In this document: piece by piece, positions 35,382-43,571 of the stretch
Layout of the letters: each line of letters starts with the position of its first letter
Position numbering within the stretch: the stretch's first letter is position 1
NCBI RefSeq assembly: GCF_030056665.1
Contig: NZ_JASHIG010000025.1
Reading direction: 5' to 3' (one strand)
DNA: 64,000 nt
DNA from: Flectobacillus roseus
GTDB lineage: Bacteria > Bacteroidota > Bacteroidia > Cytophagales > Spirosomataceae
The notes under the pieces: generated by a model
Database searches by the model: none
What the model saw: only the letters and a program-made list of their open reading frames with translations
What the model was told of the DNA's origin: nothing
Position numbers and translations under genes: made by a program

Positions 35382-36287
35382 TTAGAATACTTTTTTGAAA
35401 TTGTTAAAAGATTTTTGCGCTTCGTCCAAATCTACCTTGCTTCTAGAAGCGAATGCTATTCTTATTTTTTCCAAAACATCTTCATATAAAATCTCAATGG
35501 CAGGCTCTTCTATTGCTATTGCCGAACTTGGTGCTTGCGTTTGAGATACAATGGCTTCAAATTGAGAAAGGTCTTCTATTGGTTGCTCGACTAACTGCTT
35601 AGATAATTTTTGAACCTTAGCTTTTTCGATTTTTGCTTTTCCAGAAAGAACTTCATTTCTTAACTGTGTACTAAATTTTTCGAGACCAGATGCAAACTCA
35701 GCATCACGACGAATAGTTTTTTCTGAAACATTATATTCTTCTGCAAGTTTTTTCGCTGTTGAATTTTCCTGAGAAGTTTCCACCATCAATTGGTCATTTT
35801 GACCATTAGATGACTCCCTCTTGAAGTTTTGTCCAACATTGATTTTTTCGGTCTGGTAGCGAAGCCCTCTAAGATAGGAAGCTTGTTGAGGATTCAAATT
35901 ACGACGACCTAATTGAAGGTCAATCATGTATTCTTTGGCTTCTTTGATTGAATCAAATGGTACCAACTGAACATTGAAATTTATCCCTAATTCACTACAA
36001 ATGCTATATCGGTTGTGACCATCTACCAACACATAAGCGGCTTCTTCTGCCGACCCTGTCCCAATGATTTCTTTAGTTGTTTCCCATACTAAAAGAGGGT
36101 CTTTACAACCATCCTTTAGTAGGTTTGAACGTAATTGTTCATATTCCTGAGGTAATAGAGGTGGAATAAAGTCTCTTAATTCGTCGAGAATCGTGATATT
36201 AGTTTTGATTTTTTCGACATAACTAAAAGAATTGGTAATAGCTTCCCTTGCTTTAGATTTCAAGGTGCTTTTAAAATCTTTTGCCAT
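35382..36287 (-). CDS. parB: ParB-type centromere-binding partition protein
   Basis: A 301-aa protein starting 2 bp after parA stops, so the two are one operon. The N-terminal ParB/Srx-like domain has 'IPPLLPQEYEQLRSNLLKDGCKDPLLVW' and 'YVLVDGHNRYSICSELGI' (about 85-102; VDGHNR in place of the chromosomal GERRxR-type motif), then 'LQLGRRNLNPQQASYLRGLRY'. The HTH is 'TAKKLAEEYNVSEKTIRRD' (177-195), followed by a helical C-terminal dimerisation region. It binds parS sites and stimulates ParA. The codons for residues 159-168, in the linker before the HTH, contain a parS-like palindrome. Confidence 0.93.
   Translation of the reverse strand: MAKDFKSTLKSKAREAITNSFSYVEKIKTNITILDELRDFIPPLLPQEYEQLRSNLLKDGCKDPLLVWETTKEIIGTGSAEEAAYVLVDGHNRYSICSELGINFNVQLVPFDSIKEAKEYMIDLQLGRRNLNPQQASYLRGLRYQTEKINVGQNFKRESSNGQNDQLMVETSQENSTAKKLAEEYNVSEKTIRRDAEFASGLEKFSTQLRNEVLSGKAKIEKAKVQKLSKQLVEQPIEDLSQFEAIVSQTQAPSSAIAIEEPAIEILYEDVLEKIRIAFASRSKVDLDEAQKSFNNFKKVF
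35785..35811. promoter_or_regulatory. parS-like palindrome inside the parB coding sequence
   Basis: This 27-bp site contains TTGGTCATTTTGACCATTAG and has the perfect 15-bp core TGGTCATTTTGACCA found at 37392-37418. It encodes the linker residues SSNGQNDQLM of ParB. The outer arm differs from the other sites at two positions. Confidence 0.72.
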
Positions 36288-36289
36288 AA

Positions 36290-37234
36290 TTAGAATAGGG
36301 TTAAATACTCGGCACAGAAGGTATCATAACATTTTGCAGCTTCCGAATCTTTGTCGTACATCCTGATAGGAATTTGCTCGATTTGGGCTTTTTGAAAAGC
36401 AATCAAGTGTCGAATTTCATTACTAAAAATACGAACATGATTAAATTCTTCACGCACCAAATCTTTGATACCATTATGAACCGTATTGTTACGAACCATC
36501 GTAAATACAATTCCATCCACTTGCAAAGAAGGGTTAAAGATTTGTCGAGCTTCCGAAACACGTTCCAATAAAGTGTTGAGACCTTTCAAGGCTGACATTT
36601 CTGGAAGCAAAGTAATCAAGCAACTATTAGATGCCTGCATGGCACTCATCGTAAGAATATTCAAAGATGGTGGGCAATCAATCAAAATAAAATCGTAGTT
36701 TTCGCTTAGTCTCGAAATAAGGATTTTAAGACGTTGCTCTCCTCCTACTTTATTGATTAACTCAGTTTCGGCTTTGGACAACTCAATGTCTGATGGACAA
36801 ATATAAAGGTTGTCTGCCACCTGATAACTTGGCAAGTCTTGTAGTTTTACTAAACTTGTGTAAACTTGTTTTTCATCCTGAATATCAACGTCAAAAATCT
36901 GACTAAGATTGCCTTGTGGGTCAAGGTCGATAAGCAATACTTTGAACCCTTTTTTAGCAATGGCTTCTCCCAGATAACCAGTGGTAGTGGTTTTGCCAAC
37001 ACCTCCTTTGTGGTTGATAACTGATACAACTCGGGCTTTCTCGAATAGGTCTGGAGAGTAGCCATAAGCTGTCAAAACTGGCAATAAAGATTCTACGTGC
37101 TTGTCACTTAGTTTTCTTTCACCTTTAAGTGCTTTTGCTATAGTATCTTTAGGTAAATTTGCTTCACGTTCAAGCGTAGCAATCGACAAGGCATTACGCC
37201 TTCTGATAAATCTAAGCAGTTGGTCTTGTATCAT
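36290..37234 (-). CDS. parA: ParA-type partition ATPase with N-terminal HTH
   Basis: A 314-aa type Ia-like ParA. Residues 1-60 form a helix-turn-helix domain ('SIATLEREANLPKDTIAKALKGERKLSDKH'), expected to bind its own operator. The ATPase domain begins about residue 68 with the deviant Walker A 'VINHKGGVGKTTTTGYL' (K76, K81), then 'LLIDLDPQGNLSQIF' (Walker A'), 'DFILIDCPPSLNILTMSAMQAS' (Walker B) and 'VDGIVFTMVRNNTVHN'. Together with ParB it moves the replicon during cell division. Upstream DNA carries TTTGCAT half-sites that fit autorepression. Confidence 0.95.
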   Translation of the reverse strand: MIQDQLLRFIRRRNALSIATLEREANLPKDTIAKALKGERKLSDKHVESLLPVLTAYGYSPDLFEKARVVSVINHKGGVGKTTTTGYLGEAIAKKGFKVLLIDLDPQGNLSQIFDVDIQDEKQVYTSLVKLQDLPSYQVADNLYICPSDIELSKAETELINKVGGEQRLKILISRLSENYDFILIDCPPSLNILTMSAMQASNSCLITLLPEMSALKGLNTLLERVSEARQIFNPSLQVDGIVFTMVRNNTVHNGIKDLVREEFNHVRIFSNEIRHLIAFQKAQIEQIPIRMYDKDSEAAKCYDTFCAEYLTLF

Positions 37235-37237
37235 TTC

Positions 37238-37297
37238 TTTTGCATGTAATTATATACAAATATAATTATTTTGCATGATTTTTTATGCAAAATAATT
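37238..37297. promoter_or_regulatory. TTTTGCAT operator region of parAB
   Basis: A perfect 13-bp inverted repeat (37264-37276 AATTATTTTGCAT and 37285-37297) with an 8-nt spacer lies 30 bp upstream of the parA start, and a further TTTTGCATG copy is at 37238-37246. It fits binding by the HTH of ParA. Confidence 0.65.
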
Positions 37298-37313
37298 CAG
37301 AAAATTTTCATCT

Positions 37314-37340
37314 ATCTAATGGTCAAAATGACCATTAGAT
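37314..37340. promoter_or_regulatory. parS-like site 1
   Basis: ATCTAATGGTCA-AAA-TGACCATTAGAT is a perfect 12-bp palindrome around a 3-bp centre, upstream of parA. Confidence 0.8.
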
Positions 37341-37391
37341 GCGTGTTCCTCTTTTTGGAATAATTGCTAAAATCTGCTACAAATCATTTCT

Positions 37392-37418
37392 ATCTAATGG
37401 TCATTTTGACCATTAGAT
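37392..37418. promoter_or_regulatory. parS-like site 2
   Basis: The same 27-bp palindrome as site 1 with TTT at the centre; it starts 78 bp after site 1. Confidence 0.8.
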
Positions 37419-37469
37419 GTGCGTTCCTCTTTTTAGAATAATTGCTAAAATCTGTTATAAAATATTTCT

Positions 37470-37496
37470 ATCTATTGGTCATTTTGACCATTAGAT
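37470..37496. promoter_or_regulatory. parS-like site 3
   Basis: The 27-bp palindrome has one arm mismatch (CTATT for CTAAT). It starts exactly 78 bp after site 2. Sites 1-3 and the flanking GCGTTCCTCTTTTT-like DNA form a direct repeat of 78 bp. Confidence 0.8.
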
Positions 37497-37535
37497 AAGG
37501 CTGACATTTTCCAGCTAAGAAAAACTATTTGAAAA

Positions 37536-37560
37536 ATTATTTAAAATGATTCTAAATAAT
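37536..37560. promoter_or_regulatory. Fur-like box upstream of the haem locus
   Basis: ATTATTTAAAATGATTCTAA plus the next five bases is a near-perfect 25-bp palindrome centred on AATGATT (two mismatched pairs plus the centre). It ends 2 bp before the -33 TTG of the haem promoter. A weaker relative, TATTTATATTGAGTCTAAAT, follows at 37601. Confidence 0.65.
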
Positions 37561-37562
37561 AC

Positions 37563-37594
37563 TTGACAATTCAATTCTTTTTTACATACCTTTG
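37563..37594 (+). promoter_or_regulatory. Bacteroidota-type promoter of the haem uptake operon
   Basis: TTG at 37563-37565 and TACCTTTG at 37587-37594 are 21 bp apart and match the Bacteroidota -33/-7 consensus (TTG and TAnnTTTG). The gene starts 78 bp downstream. Flanking Fur-like palindromes suggest iron repression. Confidence 0.75.
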
Positions 37595-37672
37595 TACAGT
37601 TATTTATATTGAGTCTAAATAAAAATAGTACAAGATTTAAGGTTATTACTTATTTGAACTAGCATCAAATCC

Positions 37673-39958
37673 ATGAAATATAAGAGTGTTGTGTTATTGC
37701 TGCTTTGTCTGGCAGCAAGCTGGCAAGTATTGGCCCAAGAAATAATCATAGAAGGGAAAATTATCAATACAGAGGGATTGCCCATTGAAGGTGCTACTAT
37801 CCTATTGTTAAAATCTGGAAAAGGAACTGTAAGTAAATCGGATGGAAATTTTAGTTTGCAAGTTACCCAAAAGCAGACAGAACAGATTAGAATTAGTTCA
37901 GTTGGATACGAAACCGTAGAGAGAACACTTGATTGGAGAAAAAAGACAAAAATCGAAATAACCTTAAAACCTTCTGTAAAAAACTTGGATGAGGTAGTCG
38001 TTACTGGACAACCGCAAGGTCAAACGCTCCGAAATTCTGTTTATCAAGTAAGAGTAATCGACAGAGCAAGAATAGAACAACGAGCGGCCATCAATGTAAT
38101 GGGAGTTTTGAATAATGAAATAGGCTTTAGGTTTTCGAATGACATGGCATTAGGTACGACGGATATTCAGTTGATGGGTATGTCGGGCAGAAATGTAAAG
38201 ATATTATTAGATGGAGTACCGATGCTTGATCGTGGGGATACAAGAGAGAGCTTGAACCAGATAGATATTAACAGTATCGAAAGAATTGAGATAGTGGAAG
38301 GTCCTATGTCGGTCAACTATGGAACAGACGCCTTGGCGGGAGTAATCAATATTATTACGAAAAAAGGAAATGCTAATCATTGGAGTTTGTCGGCTAAAGT
38401 TCAGGAGGAAACGGTGGCAAATGAATATAGTTTTAGTAAAAATGTAGGCGATGTTTGGAATGGCGTACATCTACAAAGTATTATTGGAACATGGCAACAT
38501 AAGGCTCTATCCTTTTCGGCAGGTTTGACTAATCAAAGTTTTGGTGGCTGGCAAGGCAGTTCTACTGGAAGAAATAAAGAATGGTTACCTAAAACACAAA
38601 CGCTCGCGAATGCTAAAGTGGGCTATCGTTTAAAAAGTGCTGAATTCTATTATCGATTAGATGGTCTTGATGAAGATATTGTCAATCTTGGGACGGTCAA
38701 TATCAATACAAATCAAGCACGTGACCAGCGTTTTTTGACAACACGCCTTATGCATCAATTTCAGGGCAATTGGCAAGCAAGTGCAAAACTGACCGTAAAT
38801 TTCTTGGCCGCCTATACCGACTATCAGCGAAAAACCCAAACCTCAATTTTGGATTTGAATACAGGTAAAAGAACGCTTTCACTTGGAGCAGGAGAACAAG
38901 ATATTTCGAAATTTAATAATGCCATGACACGTGCGACTGCCTATTATCGATGGTCGAAGCTACTGAATATACAAGCTGGTTTTGAAATCAATGCAGACCG
39001 AGCTAGCGGAGCCAGAATCGAGGGTTCTCCAAGTATCAACGATTATGCGCTATTTGTGGCGCCAGAAATAAATCTGGACTCGGTCGTACTGATTCGTCCG
39101 GGTTTTAGACTCATCAAAAATTCGGTATACGCGGCTCCCCCATTGATTCCAGCGTTGAACGTGAAGATAAAATTGAGTTCGCATTGGGATTGGCGTATGG
39201 CGTATGCACAAGGATTTAGAGCGCCAGCTTTGAGAGAATTATACTTTAATTTCTTTGACGCAAGTCATTCAATCAAAGGAAATCCTAATTTGAAGGCAGA
39301 AAATTCTGACAGTTTCAATGCCTCACTGACTCGGATAGGCAATATTGGAAAGTTTCAGAATAAATCAACTTTGACAGGATTTTATAATGATTTCAGAAAT
39401 TTGATTAGCTATGGTACTGATCCGACGAACCCTAGTGTTTCGCAAACGATAAATATCGATAGATTTAAAACAACTGGTTTTACGATTGAACAAACGTTGG
39501 CTACGCAAAAATTACGCGCCAGCTTGGGACTTTCATACATCGGTAGATACAATCAACTATTGAGTGACGAGAGCCTTGTGAATACAGCCATGGAAAGTTT
39601 TTTGTGGTCACCAGAAGTAAATACCAATGTGAGCTATACCCTAGGATTAGGTACTACTTTGGGCTTGTTTTATAAGTTTACAGGAAAGCAACCTGCCTAT
39701 CAAGCCACTACTGATGCACAAGGGAATGCTACCGCAAAGTTGACCGAAATAGGAAGTTTTCATTGGGCAGATTTTACCATAACCCAAAAACTAAAGTATG
39801 GCCTTCAGCTTAATGCAGGGGTAAAAAACATAGCTAATGTTACAAGATTAACTAATACAGGGACAAGTTCAGGCTCGGCGCACAGCACAAGCGGGCCAGT
39901 ACCGATGAGTTATGGTCGCTCCTATTTTGCAGGAATTACCTATCAAATTCATCAATAA
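37673..39958 (+). CDS. TonB-dependent receptor of the haem locus (HmuR-like)
   Basis: A 761-aa outer-membrane receptor: signal peptide to about residue 21 ('SWQVLAQ'), a carboxypeptidase-like domain ('IIIEGKIINTEGLPIEGATILLLKSGKG', about 24-105), TonB-box-like 'LDEVVVTGQ', plug ('VKILLDGVPMLDRGDTRESLNQIDINSIERIEIVEGPMSVNYGTDALAGVINIITKK') and a barrel with 'WRMAYAQGFRAPALRELYFNFFDASHSIKGNPNLKAENS', the FRAP-NPNL stretch typical of haem and haemoglobin receptors. HmuY- and HmuTUVS-like genes follow, so haem or haemoprotein is the likely ligand. Confidence 0.92.
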   Translation: MKYKSVVLLLLCLAASWQVLAQEIIIEGKIINTEGLPIEGATILLLKSGKGTVSKSDGNFSLQVTQKQTEQIRISSVGYETVERTLDWRKKTKIEITLKPSVKNLDEVVVTGQPQGQTLRNSVYQVRVIDRARIEQRAAINVMGVLNNEIGFRFSNDMALGTTDIQLMGMSGRNVKILLDGVPMLDRGDTRESLNQIDINSIERIEIVEGPMSVNYGTDALAGVINIITKKGNANHWSLSAKVQEETVANEYSFSKNVGDVWNGVHLQSIIGTWQHKALSFSAGLTNQSFGGWQGSSTGRNKEWLPKTQTLANAKVGYRLKSAEFYYRLDGLDEDIVNLGTVNINTNQARDQRFLTTRLMHQFQGNWQASAKLTVNFLAAYTDYQRKTQTSILDLNTGKRTLSLGAGEQDISKFNNAMTRATAYYRWSKLLNIQAGFEINADRASGARIEGSPSINDYALFVAPEINLDSVVLIRPGFRLIKNSVYAAPPLIPALNVKIKLSSHWDWRMAYAQGFRAPALRELYFNFFDASHSIKGNPNLKAENSDSFNASLTRIGNIGKFQNKSTLTGFYNDFRNLISYGTDPTNPSVSQTINIDRFKTTGFTIEQTLATQKLRASLGLSYIGRYNQLLSDESLVNTAMESFLWSPEVNTNVSYTLGLGTTLGLFYKFTGKQPAYQATTDAQGNATAKLTEIGSFHWADFTITQKLKYGLQLNAGVKNIANVTRLTNTGTSSGSAHSTSGPVPMSYGRSYFAGITYQIHQ

Positions 39959-39993
39959 TTTTAACAATCATTCTCATAAATTAACATAAAATA

Positions 39994-41388
39994 ATGAAGT
40001 ATTTTTCTCAACTAGTAGGAGCATTACTGTTAGGTGGTGCTTTGGTGGTATCGTCATGCAAAGATACAGAGATTGCTCTACCCGATAATTTGGCACAATT
40101 TGAAGCAACACAGCAAGGAATTGACGCAGCTACAACCGAATCAGTCATAAAAGTGAAGCTTTCGAGAGCGGTAGAATCGGCTACTTCGGTTACTTTACAA
40201 TTAACAGCCACAGGGCTTACTTATGGAACAGAGTTTAGCACAGAACCTGCGGCAAGTAATAACCAGATTAGTTTGCAAATACCAGCAGGAAGCAGCGAAA
40301 CATCTTTTAAGCTGACTAAAAAAGCAGGTGTTTTTCTGAGTGGTTCAGAATCACTCGCTGTCAAAATCGCATCAACGACCAATTCTGTTTTGGTAGGAAC
40401 TAATGCAGAATTGACCGTGAAATTTACAGCTATTGTGTCGGAAGGCTCAACCCTCAAACTTAATGGAGGAACTGGGGGGGCATCGGCAGTCAATTCGGTT
40501 TGGGTAGATTTTAGTAATAATAGTCAAACCGCTGTGGCTCGTGCTGCTTGGGATTTGGGTTTTTACACTGGAAATACTTTTTCCGTAAAAATTAATAACC
40601 TGACTGCTGCGACAGCGATTGCAACAACCAAAACAGATATTAATCAAGTAAGTGCTGCCGATACTGTTGGCAAAAACTTGACTTTAGGTTTTGAAACATC
40701 ACATTTTGCTTTAGTCGATGATGTGACAGGAGACATTTCTAAAACCGTGATAGCAGCAGTTTCAGCAACAGATGCTGACAATAAAGTCTATATCTTGAAT
40801 AGAGGAACTGGTGGAGCCATTGCCAAGAAAGATTTGATAAAACTACGTGTATTGAGAAACACATCTGGAGGATACACTTTACAATATGCCAAACTAAATG
40901 AAACAAACTATCAAACTATGACGATTGCAAAGGATGCTTCATTGCAGTTTGTGTACACTTCTTTTGATAGCACAAGTCCAGTTTCGGTAGAGCCAGTCAA
41001 AGAAAAATGGGATATCCAATGGACAGGAGCATTATACAAAACAGCATTATCAGCAACAGCAGATATTCCTTATTATTTCTCTGACCAAGTATTTATTAAT
41101 CATTTGGCTGGAGTGCAAGCCGCAGAGGTTTTGACTAGCACCGTAAGTTATAGTGCTTTTGCGGAAAGTAATATTAGCTCAGTAACGTTTACCAATAACC
41201 GTTCGGTAATTGGAGCCAATTGGAGAGCTATAACAGGTACAGTTGGTGTAAAAACGGATAGATTCTATGTAGTAAAAGATGCTGCAGGAAATGTCTATAA
41301 ATTGAAATTCCTAAACTTTACATCTGCTGATGGCGGTGAAAGAGGCTATCCCAATATTGAATATAAATTAGTGAAAAAAGCGCAATAG
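39994..41388 (+). CDS. hmuY: HmuY family haem-binding lipoprotein with N-terminal Calx-beta-like domain
   Basis: A 464-aa lipoprotein (MKYFSQLVGALLLGGALVVSSC, Cys22) starting 36 bp after the receptor. Residues about 30-150 resemble a Calx-beta/immunoglobulin-like repeat ('VIKVKLSRAVESATSVTLQLTATGLTYGTEF', 'ISLQIPAGSSETSFKLTKKAGVF'). The remaining 300 residues fit the HmuY fold ('SVWVDFSNNSQTAVARAAWDLGFYTGNTFSVKINN', 'EKWDIQWTGALY', 'DRFYVVKDAAGNVYKLKFLNFTS'). HmuY proteins capture haem from host or environmental proteins and pass it to the receptor. The extra N-terminal module makes it roughly twice the size of the best-known HmuY. Confidence 0.9.
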   Translation: MKYFSQLVGALLLGGALVVSSCKDTEIALPDNLAQFEATQQGIDAATTESVIKVKLSRAVESATSVTLQLTATGLTYGTEFSTEPAASNNQISLQIPAGSSETSFKLTKKAGVFLSGSESLAVKIASTTNSVLVGTNAELTVKFTAIVSEGSTLKLNGGTGGASAVNSVWVDFSNNSQTAVARAAWDLGFYTGNTFSVKINNLTAATAIATTKTDINQVSAADTVGKNLTLGFETSHFALVDDVTGDISKTVIAAVSATDADNKVYILNRGTGGAIAKKDLIKLRVLRNTSGGYTLQYAKLNETNYQTMTIAKDASLQFVYTSFDSTSPVSVEPVKEKWDIQWTGALYKTALSATADIPYYFSDQVFINHLAGVQAAEVLTSTVSYSAFAESNISSVTFTNNRSVIGANWRAITGTVGVKTDRFYVVKDAAGNVYKLKFLNFTSADGGERGYPNIEYKLVKKAQ

Positions 41389-41425
41389 CATAAAGAGGTA
41401 AAATAACACTCACTTATTATTAGTT

Positions 41426-42262
41426 ATGAAAAAACTCATTTTAGGATATTTATTGCTTTGCAATATTTCTCTTTTCGCACAAATAAAAACACCAAGAATC
41501 GTTTCCATCAGTGGCGCTGTTACGGAAATATTGGTAGGGTTAGGTTTACAAAATCAAATTGTTGGCACGGATGTAACCTCCAACTATCCAGCCTCAATCG
41601 AGAAACTACCAAAGGTTGGTCACAACCGAGGCATAGGAGCTGAAGCAACGTTGGCATTGCAGCCTACCATTGTAATTGGAACAAAGGATGAAAAAGGAAC
41701 CTCCTTTTTGAAACCAGAGGTAGAATCTCAATTCAAATCGGCGGGCGTAAAAGTTCAAATGTTTACTCAAACCTATACCGTAGAAGGTACTAAAAAACTG
41801 ATTGATGAAGTAGCGTCATATTTTGGAAAAAAAGCCGAGGCACAACGTTTAAAACAGCAAATTGATGTGGCGCTGAAACAAGTTAAAAAACTCAAATCTT
41901 CGCCCAAAGTATTGTTTATTTATGCACGAGGCATGGGAGCGCTGTCGGTGGCAGGTAATGGCACTTCAGTAAAAAGTTTGATAGAATTGGCAGGCGCACA
42001 AAATGCAGTCAATGATTTTGAGAACTTCAAGCCACTCACACCTGAAGCGCTAGTCGCAGCAAATCCAGATTATATCTTGCTGTTTGATTCGGGTTTGGAA
42101 AGCATAGATGGCACAGCGGGATTATTAAAAATTCCTGGCATAGCACAAACTAATGCAGGAAAGAAAAAGCAGTTTATCACCATGGACGGAGCCATGCTAA
42201 CGGGTTTTGGACCTAGAGTGGGCTTAGCAGTGTTGGAACTGAATAAAAAAATTAACCTTTAA
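41426..42262 (+). CDS. hmuT: Haem ABC transporter periplasmic binding protein
   Basis: The 278-aa product has a signal peptide (to 'ISLFAQ', residue 19) and the two-lobed class III binding-protein plan: 'RIVSISGAVTEILVGLGLQNQIVGTDVTSNYPASIEKLPKVGHNRGIGAEATLALQPTIVIG' in the first lobe and 'AGAQNAVNDFENFKPLTPEALVAANPDYILLFDSG' in the second, with a long connecting helix. It carries haem from the receptor to the permease. The permease gene begins 4 bp later. Confidence 0.93.
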   Translation: MKKLILGYLLLCNISLFAQIKTPRIVSISGAVTEILVGLGLQNQIVGTDVTSNYPASIEKLPKVGHNRGIGAEATLALQPTIVIGTKDEKGTSFLKPEVESQFKSAGVKVQMFTQTYTVEGTKKLIDEVASYFGKKAEAQRLKQQIDVALKQVKKLKSSPKVLFIYARGMGALSVAGNGTSVKSLIELAGAQNAVNDFENFKPLTPEALVAANPDYILLFDSGLESIDGTAGLLKIPGIAQTNAGKKKQFITMDGAMLTGFGPRVGLAVLELNKKINL

Positions 42263-42266
42263 ATCT

Positions 42267-43352
42267 ATGAATAATTCGGCTGAGATGCGGTTTGTAGAGA
42301 CGATATTGACAAGAAAAAAAAGCTCTTTTACCAAAAATGGACTTATTCTTCTTGGTCTGACACTGGTACTTATCACCGCTGGTTTGTGGGCAGCAGGCTT
42401 GGGTGCAGTATCAATATCATTCCGTGATGTTTGTTATATTTTGGGTCAAAAGTTAGGACTTGTCAGTGGTGCTTTCAACGACCAAGCCAGTGTAATCCTT
42501 ACGGTAATTCGCTTGCCTAGATTATTGATGGGGATTTTGATAGGGGCGGTATTGGGCATGACAGGAGCTTCTATTCAAGGACTTTTTCGAAATCCATTGG
42601 CCGACCCAGGTCTGATTGGTATTTCGTCGGGAGCTTCGTTATTTGCGGTATCAATGATTGTGTTAGAACTTCATTGGTTGAGTGAATGGCAAATGCTGGG
42701 ATTGTTTGGTATGTCTATCATGTCATTTATGGGTGCTTGTTTGACGGCTTTTGGAGTATATCAATTATCCAAAGTCGAAGGAAAAGCGTCCGTTTCCAAT
42801 ATGCTTTTAGCAGGAATTGCCATCAATGCTCTTTGTGGAGCGATTACAGGCTTGTTGACGTATCTAGCCAACGACGCTCAGTTAAGAAGTATTCAGTTTT
42901 GGGGATTAGGTAGTTTGGGTGGAGCTACTTGGGAAACACTTCAAGTGGGAGCTATAGGATGTTTTTTGCCATTGGTGGCTATTCCAAGATTAGGGAAATC
43001 GCTCAATGCTTTTGCCTTAGGTGAAGGTCAAGCACAACATTTGGGTGTCAACGCCAAACGTTTGAAAATTCAATTGATTTTATTGACAACCTTGGGGGTT
43101 GGCATTTCTGTAGCACTTTGTGGTACCATAGGTTTTGTTGGTTTGGTAATTCCGCACATCACACGTATGTTGGTAGGTTCTGACCATCGAATTGTTTTGC
43201 CTGCGTCGGCGTTGATGGGAGCTATTCTATTGACTTTTGCCGATTTAATTTCAAGGACGATTGTCGCGCCAGCCGAGTTGCCTATTGGAATTGTCACCGC
43301 TATTGTTGGAACCCCAAGTTTTATAGCGATACTTATCAAAAATCGTCGATAG
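42267..43352 (+). CDS. hmuU: Haem ABC transporter permease (FecCD family)
   Basis: A 361-aa inner-membrane permease with around nine to ten transmembrane helices. FecCD/BtuC-family motifs include 'RLPRLLMGILIGAVLGMTGASIQGLFRNPLADPGLIGISSGASL', 'AGIAINALCGAITGLL', 'SIQFWGLGSLGGATW', 'LALCGTIGFVGLVIPHITRMLVGSDHR' (coupling-helix region) and 'ELPIGIVTAIVGTPSFIAIL'. The N-terminus carries about 25 extra hydrophilic residues; Met6 or later could be the true start. It is translationally close to the binding-protein gene. A dispersed repeat separates it from the ATPase gene. Confidence 0.94.
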   Translation: MNNSAEMRFVETILTRKKSSFTKNGLILLGLTLVLITAGLWAAGLGAVSISFRDVCYILGQKLGLVSGAFNDQASVILTVIRLPRLLMGILIGAVLGMTGASIQGLFRNPLADPGLIGISSGASLFAVSMIVLELHWLSEWQMLGLFGMSIMSFMGACLTAFGVYQLSKVEGKASVSNMLLAGIAINALCGAITGLLTYLANDAQLRSIQFWGLGSLGGATWETLQVGAIGCFLPLVAIPRLGKSLNAFALGEGQAQHLGVNAKRLKIQLILLTTLGVGISVALCGTIGFVGLVIPHITRMLVGSDHRIVLPASALMGAILLTFADLISRTIVAPAELPIGIVTAIVGTPSFIAILIKNRR

Positions 43353-43440
43353 GAGAAATAGAGTTATTAGTTAATAGTATGAAAGTTATTGGAATACGCT
43401 TGTAATCAGCAGAATATCGACAATGTATGTCATAGGAATA

Positions 43441-43566
43441 AGTATTCATGCAGAATTAGATTGTTTAGGCACTAAGCAAAGAGTGTTAAAATGGTTTAGT
43501 AACCAAAGACATGCTTTTTCCAAAAGCCCACCGCTGAAAGCCGATACCTGATTCCCCAAACCCTTT
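43441..43566 (-). repeat. Dispersed ~130-bp intergenic repeat, copy 3 (inverted), inside the haem operon
   Basis: The reverse complement aligns with 14811-14950 and 26656-26780 (ATCAGGTATCGGCTTTCAGC core, AACACTCTTTGC and related words). It occupies most of the 219-bp gap between hmuU and hmuV, and its end lies a few bases from the hmuV start. Confidence 0.75.
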
Positions 43567-43571
43567 TTAAC

